Shown: piece by piece, positions 59,375 through 64,000 of the stretch
Layout: every line of letters begins with the position of its first letter
How positions within the stretch are numbered: position 1 is the first letter of the stretch
Assembly: GCA_019637075.1 (NCBI GenBank)
Contig: JAHBWI010000001.1
Span: 310,001 to 374,000, forward strand
DNA from: Nitrospiraceae bacterium
GTDB lineage: Bacteria > Nitrospirota > Nitrospiria > Nitrospirales > Nitrospiraceae
Direction: 5' to 3'
Length of the DNA: 64,000 bases
Notes under the pieces: model-generated
The model's input: only the letters and a program-made list of their open reading frames with translations
Databases searched by the model: none
What the model was told of the DNA's origin: nothing
Made by a program: the position numbers and the translations under genes

Positions 59375-60504
59375 TGAGCCACTCCACGATGTACCGCTTC
59401 GAACAGAGTTGACAGCTGTTGTGCGCTATGGGCCCAGGAGAATCGTGCGGCCTGCTCCCGGCTTCGTCGGCCCAAGGTCTGCCGCAGCTCGGCATCGTGC
59501 GTGAGCCGCACCAATTCGTGCGCCCACACGTGCGGGTCATCGGGATCTACCAGCACCCCCGCATCCCCGACGACCTCAGGCAAAGCCCCCGACCTGGAGG
59601 CCAACACCGGCAGCCCCTGCTCCATCGCTTCGAGCACCGGCAGCCCAAACCCTTCATAGAGCGAGGGAAATACGAAGCATTCGGCTGCCGCATAGAAGTG
59701 CGGCAAATCCGAGTCCGGAACGAACCCCACTACCACAATGTCCTGTTTCACGGACGACGCCTCGATACGGGCCAACGTTGCGCGTCCCCATTCCGTTCCC
59801 CCGACCAGCACCAACTTGGCCCGAACCGTCCCCGTCGCTTTTGCTGTCTCGAACGCTTCCACCAGCCGACTCACATTCTTGTGCGGCCCCATGGCACCGA
59901 CGTACAGCATGTACGGCCCCGTGATTCCGTATTTGTTCAGAACCGTCCGACTACGTACCGACGGTGACACCGCCCCGTTCAGCGACTGTCCTGGGTAGAT
60001 AACGGAGATACGCGCGGGCTCTACCTGCAGCAGGTCCGTCAGGTCACGCGCAGTCTGCTGGGAAATCGCGATCAGCCGGTCGGCCTGCTGGCAGAGCCGT
60101 TCGAGTTTCTCTCGGAACCGCCCATGCTCCGGAAACAATGCCGGCAGCCGCAGCGGAATCAGGTCGTAAATCACCGCAAGTAGCTTCCCTCGCGTCAGGA
60201 CCGGCCCCATCAGACAGGTGTCGAGGTAGAGATCGAAGCGCTTCCACAGGGTTCCTCCTGCCGGAAATGGGCTGTGCATGTGTTCCCACCAAAACGTCAG
60301 CAAGCGATCCGGCGTCCCAACCTCCGTCACCGGCGCCAGTTGCCGAAGCCGCGAGAGGCCCGCATGTTGTCGCCAACTCCGCCGCAACACCAATTCCACG
60401 TCGGAGGCGCCACGCGCGGCGCAGAAAGCCGACACCAGCGGCGAGACATACCGGCTGATCCCTCCATGTCCCAGCAAGGGCCCCGCGTCGATTCCGATCA
60501 GCAT
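59371..60504 (-). CDS. Glycosyltransferase family 4
   Basis: This 377-residue GT-B enzyme starts MLIGIDAGPLLGHGGISRYV and has LLAVIYDLIPLRLPALFPE, LIAISQQTARDLTDLL, YMLYVGAMGPHKNVSRLVEA and the EX7E motif in SLYEGFGLPVLEAMEQGLP. It is laid out like the GT4 at 49559 (WbaZ/mannosyltransferase-like). It lies 16 bases after the flippase gene and is coupled to the methyltransferase chain by GTGA. Confidence 0.93.
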   Translation of the reverse strand: MLIGIDAGPLLGHGGISRYVSPLVSAFCAARGASDVELVLRRSWRQHAGLSRLRQLAPVTEVGTPDRLLTFWWEHMHSPFPAGGTLWKRFDLYLDTCLMGPVLTRGKLLAVIYDLIPLRLPALFPEHGRFREKLERLCQQADRLIAISQQTARDLTDLLQVEPARISVIYPGQSLNGAVSPSVRSRTVLNKYGITGPYMLYVGAMGPHKNVSRLVEAFETAKATGTVRAKLVLVGGTEWGRATLARIEASSVKQDIVVVGFVPDSDLPHFYAAAECFVFPSLYEGFGLPVLEAMEQGLPVLASRSGALPEVVGDAGVLVDPDDPHVWAHELVRLTHDAELRQTLGRRSREQAARFSWAHSAQQLSTLFEAVHRGVAQ

Positions 60505-60520
60505 GGTTCAGCGGTCTCCC

Positions 60521-61963
60521 CTATGCCCGTGCATGGCCATATACGGATTCCCGGAACCGGCCGACCAGTTTCGCAACATCATCGGCGGTGGCAATCCGCA
60601 GGAGGAGCGTCAAAGCGGCATAGCAAGACACGGCTCCGATCGTGGCGGACACATCGCCCCACGGACGTAAGGCCAACAACAGCACGGCGCTGCAGAATGT
60701 CGCGACTCCGGCCGCCAAGATCGTATGCACAGGGGGCGCGATGCGCCATCGATGGTGCAGCAACCCCATGCCTGAGACGAGGAGTCCGGCTTCACAGACC
60801 ACGGTCGCCATCGCCGCGCCTTCCCCACCCCAGCGAGGAATGGCCCACCAGTTGACGCAGACATTGACGACAAATGCGACCAAGAGACCGATCATCCACC
60901 AACGTTCGAGTCCGCGCGCCTGCAGCGCGATCGCCACGGGAGCACAGAGCCACTTCGCGGCGGCGGCCCAGGCGAGGATCGACAACATGGAACCGGCTGC
61001 GGCAAAGTCCGCACCATACAAAGTCGTCAGCAGCGGCCGAGCAAGCCCGCTGAATGCCAACGCCAAAAGGGGCGCCACCACAAGAAACAGCCGCTGCACG
61101 CGTTGATACGTGCCGGACGGGCCGGTCTTCGCTTCCTGGACCAGATACGGAAACAAGGTCCCCGCCGCTGAAGACCCAAAATTCACCACCATATTGATTG
61201 GCTTGTAGGCAGCACTATAAAGGCCGACCGTTCCTGCCGCGCTCAGTTGGCCCAGCAACACCAGGTCGATCCTGCTGTAGAGACTCTGCACGATGGCCCC
61301 GCCTCCGAACGGAAACGCCTGCCTCAGTAGCTCGCGAAAGGAACAGTGAGGCCCGTCGTGCGGAGGAAGAAACGGCCCCGCAATCGCCCGCGCGATGACA
61401 TTCGAGGCCGCAGCCGTCACCACATGCACCACCAGGAACGCCGTGACCGACCCACCGAAAAGAGCCGTTCCCACGATCAAGAACGTGCCTCCGCTGCCGG
61501 TGATCAGTTCCGCTACCGCCAAGCGGTCATAGCGGCTACGCCCGCCCAGCACGGCCAGGTAGGGCCAACTGAACGAACCGACCGTGAGTTGCAATGCCGC
61601 CAGCGCGGCATAGCTCACCGGCACCAGTTGTCGCGGCAAGACCGCAGCCACACCGACGACGGCCAGGAAGACGAGTCCCGCCAACATCGCCTGGGTCCGG
61701 AGCGCCGTCTTGAAAAATCCAAGGCTGTGATCCGGATCCTGCGCGATCGCCCTGGTGATCACAGTCGTGATGCCGAGATTCGGCACCAAGCCGAAGAGCG
61801 CCGCCAATCCCATCGCGTACCCATATTCGCCCAAGGCCTCGACGCCCAGTACGCGGGCAATCACGATCGAGTTGACCAAGAGGAGCGAGAAGCCGGCGAC
61901 ACGGCCCACCAACAGAATCGTCGTCACACGGGTTAGGGACGCCAGCTTACGATCGGTACTCAT
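60521..61963 (-). CDS. Polysaccharide flippase (Wzx-like)
   Basis: This 480-residue protein starts MSTDRKLASLTRVTTILLVG and has about 12-14 membrane helices with typical flippase loops (ARVLGVEALGEYGYAMGLAA, YSRIDLVLLGQLSAAGTVG, YSAAYKPINMV). It should flip undecaprenyl-linked repeat units to the periplasm. The ATG at 61963 leaves nine bases after the Wzy-like gene; the 850-codon ORF reaching 63073 is a shadow of that gene plus this one. It is the second flippase in the window. Confidence 0.9.
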   Translation of the reverse strand: MSTDRKLASLTRVTTILLVGRVAGFSLLLVNSIVIARVLGVEALGEYGYAMGLAALFGLVPNLGITTVITRAIAQDPDHSLGFFKTALRTQAMLAGLVFLAVVGVAAVLPRQLVPVSYAALAALQLTVGSFSWPYLAVLGGRSRYDRLAVAELITGSGGTFLIVGTALFGGSVTAFLVVHVVTAAASNVIARAIAGPFLPPHDGPHCSFRELLRQAFPFGGGAIVQSLYSRIDLVLLGQLSAAGTVGLYSAAYKPINMVVNFGSSAAGTLFPYLVQEAKTGPSGTYQRVQRLFLVVAPLLALAFSGLARPLLTTLYGADFAAAGSMLSILAWAAAAKWLCAPVAIALQARGLERWWMIGLLVAFVVNVCVNWWAIPRWGGEGAAMATVVCEAGLLVSGMGLLHHRWRIAPPVHTILAAGVATFCSAVLLLALRPWGDVSATIGAVSCYAALTLLLRIATADDVAKLVGRFRESVYGHARA

Positions 61964-61971
61964 CGCGCAAC

Positions 61972-63441
61972 CTAGAGAGAGCTCCGCCGTGCCGAGAATC
62001 CAGGCAAGAATCCCGGCATCGGCATCCGCGGCGCGAACTGCGGAGCCGCCGGCCGTTCGGCATCCTCCCCTTCGGCCTCGGTCTTCCGCTGCTGCAGCAG
62101 CAGCCCCTTGACTATGATCCCCGCGTAGAGCCAGAACGGCTCCATGATGCGCACGATGATGAAGGTATTGGACCCCACCGCATGCACCAGCAAACCGATG
62201 AAGCCCATCACAAACCCCAACGTCAGTCCGGTCATGTAGGGATCCCGAAAGGTGGCGAAGGCCCCCATGCTTGTTCGGAAAATGGCCCAGAGCAATGCGA
62301 AGAATGCACAAATCCCCAGTAATCCTGCCTCCGTGAGCACGCGTGGATACATGGCATCCATAAAGGGTCCGCCTGTCACCCCCATGCCCCAGAGCGGAGA
62401 CTTTTTCCAGACGTCCACCGAATGTTGCCAGGATCTCAGCCGCTCGGACGTGGACGTATCGACCCGCATCCGTCCCACATTGATCTGCCCTTCTTCCTTG
62501 GGTTGCGTGAACGTGTACAGCACCCGATCCACTACCGCCTTCGGCGCCACAATCGGAACGGCCAACACGCCCATCAACAAGAGCGACACCAGTACGGGAC
62601 TCCGGCGGCGCAGGATCAACAGAAAGCCGATCGTGACCACGCCGGCGGCGAGGAACGACGCACGGGACAGCGTCGCCTGGAGCGCAATGCCAGCCAACCC
62701 CATCAAGGCCATATAGGGCCACTTGGTGGACAGAGCGTTGGGAGTGGCCAACAGTCCGGCGATGATTGCCATCATGAACACGAGGTAGCCCCCGAGCGTG
62801 TTGGGCTCGCCATCGCGACCTTCGAACGGCGCGGACACCCGCTCTCCGCCGGGGATCTGGGAAATGGCGTACAGCGCAACCAAGGCACAGGTGATGAGGC
62901 TCGCCATAACGAGATGTTTGATCTGCCTGTCCTCCTTCAACAGGTTCACGGTCATGAAGTAGAGGAAGAAATACTCGTAGTACTTCAGCAGAAAGAACAT
63001 GCCGCCCATCGGCTTTACGCGGCCGAAGAGAATCCCGATCAACGTGGCGAAGATACAGGCCACGACGTACCACGTGATGGTCCTGTTGAGCGGCGTGCGG
63101 ACGAATACCTTTTCATGTTCCGAGCTGGCCGCCCGGGCCAGCCAGCCGAAGCCGACCAGCATGAGGAGAAAATCGTCGAACCGCAGCGTCACGCCGCGGC
63201 CCAACGTCGTACCCCCGCCCATGCCCCCGACCAAAAACTCCGGCCCCAGGAGCATCGAGAACACCAGCAAATAAAGACCGGTCTGCGGAGAAATGAACGC
63301 GATGAGGAGCGGGAAACCGCCGGCCAAAAGAATGAGGCTCGAGCTTGCCCCTTTGAGCGTGAGGAAGAGGGCGAAGGGAATCGCCGCGAGCACAGGAAAC
63401 AGCGCCACCGACCAATGAATTCTGCTTGTCGGGATCCGCAC
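61972..63441 (-). CDS. O-antigen ligase / polymerase (Wzy-like) membrane protein
   Basis: This 489-residue protein has about eleven membrane helices and a large periplasmic loop around residues 320-370 (STSERLRSWQHSVDVWKKSP, then LWGMGVTGGPFMDAMYPRVL), the Wzy_C/WaaL signature region with conserved Arg and Gly. A cytoplasmic Pro-rich tail ends the protein. It would polymerise repeat units or ligate them to a carrier. It sits between the BY-kinase and the flippase gene. Confidence 0.85.
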   Translation of the reverse strand: MRIPTSRIHWSVALFPVLAAIPFALFLTLKGASSSLILLAGGFPLLIAFISPQTGLYLLVFSMLLGPEFLVGGMGGGTTLGRGVTLRFDDFLLMLVGFGWLARAASSEHEKVFVRTPLNRTITWYVVACIFATLIGILFGRVKPMGGMFFLLKYYEYFFLYFMTVNLLKEDRQIKHLVMASLITCALVALYAISQIPGGERVSAPFEGRDGEPNTLGGYLVFMMAIIAGLLATPNALSTKWPYMALMGLAGIALQATLSRASFLAAGVVTIGFLLILRRRSPVLVSLLLMGVLAVPIVAPKAVVDRVLYTFTQPKEEGQINVGRMRVDTSTSERLRSWQHSVDVWKKSPLWGMGVTGGPFMDAMYPRVLTEAGLLGICAFFALLWAIFRTSMGAFATFRDPYMTGLTLGFVMGFIGLLVHAVGSNTFIIVRIMEPFWLYAGIIVKGLLLQQRKTEAEGEDAERPAAPQFAPRMPMPGFLPGFSARRSSL

Positions 63442-63504
63442 GATCAGGGGTCTCCCACTGCCGTCTCGGCCGAAGGCGCCGACTCGGCGCCTGGTGCGGA
63501 CCGC

Positions 63505-64000
63505 TTACTTGTACTCGTAGCGGTACATGCCCGCTTCCGGCGTGATCTCGGCGCGCACGTTGGTGAGCACGACGCCCAAGGTATTGGCCTGGGCATGGTC
63601 CAAGAGAAACTTGGCCCGCTTGAGCGCATTCCGCCCGATGCGTCCAACCTGATACACCAGCACGGTCCCGTCGACGCGCGAGCTGATCGCCACCGCATCG
63701 GTCACGGGAAGGATGGGCGGCGTATCGAAGAGCACCATGTCGTAGTCTTCCTGCATCTCGGCGATCAGCGCCTTGATCCGGTTCAGATTCATGAACTCGC
63801 TCGGATTACCCGTGGCCGACCCGCTCGTGAGGATGAAGAGGTTGTCGAGGCCCGGCGTGTCCAAGACCCGATCCACACCCATCTGGCCCAACATCAAATC
63901 CGTCACCGAACGGACGGAGTTGCGCCATGACATCCCGCCGACCAGCGTGTCGACCAGGCCGGGTTCACGATCCAGCCCCAATCGCTGATGCACGATCGGC
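63505..64000 (-). CDS. BY-type tyrosine kinase / polysaccharide chain-length ATPase, partial
   Basis: Only the C-terminal 164 residues lie in the window; the frame is open to the right edge. Visible are VHQRLGLDREPGLVDTLVGG (just after Walker A'), GLDNLFILTSGSATGNPSEF, Walker B YDMVLFDTPPILPVTDAVAI and a Tyr tail MYRYEYK. The Walker A region and any Wzz domain lie outside, so it may be a CpsD-type kinase or a full Wzc. It heads the visible part of the right operon, and the gap to the Wzy-like gene is 63 bases. Confidence 0.9.
   Translation of the reverse strand, partial: PIVHQRLGLDREPGLVDTLVGGMSWRNSVRSVTDLMLGQMGVDRVLDTPGLDNLFILTSGSATGNPSEFMNLNRIKALIAEMQEDYDMVLFDTPPILPVTDAVAISSRVDGTVLVYQVGRIGRNALKRAKFLLDHAQANTLGVVLTNVRAEITPEAGMYRYEYK

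Noticed and set aside
61972..63073. Upstream extension of the flippase frame to 63073 (850 codons)
   Set aside because: The first 370 residues are out-of-frame reading of the Wzy-like gene; the flippase N-terminus MSTDRKL at 61963 is family-typical.
62422..63930. Plus-strand ORF of 502 codons
   Set aside because: It is antisense to the Wzy-like and BY-kinase genes, is full of charged low-complexity residues and shows no family motifs.
1..64000. CRISPR array or rRNA genes
   Set aside because: No regularly spaced repeats and no rRNA-like sequence were seen anywhere in the window.

Overview
The window (about 60% GC by eye) looks like the chromosome of a Gram-negative bacterium, most likely Nitrospirota (Nitrospira-like). 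That assignment is an inference from outer-membrane and lipoprotein signals, very large polysaccharide gene clusters, RHS proteins and an NnrS gene. No rRNA or lineage-defining metabolic gene is present, so the genus is a guess.

Layout. (1) 1-8985 holds a polysaccharide export/regulation module: a flippase cut by the window edge, a Wzc-type tyrosine autokinase, a secreted protein on the opposite strand, an outer-membrane beta-barrel, an orphan transposase-type HTH protein, a NusG paralogue and a divergent LuxR regulator. (2) 9371-9445 is tRNA-Gly(CCC). (3) About 9475-16700 is a compact, apparently complete filamentous-phage (inovirus) type prophage. It has an integrase, an Xis-like protein, a RadC-like protein, two coat-protein candidates, a Zot/pI assembly ATPase, pVI-like and pIII-like proteins, a pV-like ssDNA-binding protein, a rolling-circle Rep, and several 24-42 residue membrane micro-ORFs joined by ATGA overlaps. 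Long DNA hairpins sit between the integration genes and radC. (4) 17085-25135 is a five-gene minus-strand operon: a secreted RHS protein with a type-44-like toxin tip, an overlapping lipoprotein (probable immunity protein), a TIG-domain protein with an orphan YD repeat, and two tandem secreted Gly-rich paralogues. (5) 25401-35425 is mixed: a glycoside-hydrolase-like lipoprotein, a methyltransferase, small membrane and secreted proteins, a thioredoxin-like protein, a cupredoxin lipoprotein, NnrS, ndk and mtnA. (6) 35574-64000 is an almost gapless minus-strand polysaccharide operon containing a BY-kinase, a Wzy/ligase-type protein, a Wzx flippase, six GT4, three GT2 and one GT87 glycosyltransferases, seven methyltransferases, two DegT aminotransferases, an AsnB-type amidotransferase, a PHP-domain membrane protein, WbqC-like, PIG-L deacetylase and a WecA-type initiating phosphotransferase.

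How the genes work together. In region 6, WecA would load the first sugar phosphate on undecaprenyl phosphate. The glycosyltransferases extend the repeat unit, and the aminotransferases, deacetylase, amidotransferase and methyltransferases decorate it. Wzx flips it, the Wzy-like protein polymerises or ligates it, and BY-kinase/Wzc proteins control chain length and export. Region 1 supplies a second flippase/Wzc set and an outer-membrane protein under probable NusG-type antitermination. The prophage and RHS operon together form an accessory island of about 16 kb between the polysaccharide regions.

Start codons were moved from the longest ORF where a Shine-Dalgarno sequence, signal peptide or stop/start overlap indicated a shorter gene. 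Domain and family names come from recognising motifs by eye; no database search was run.
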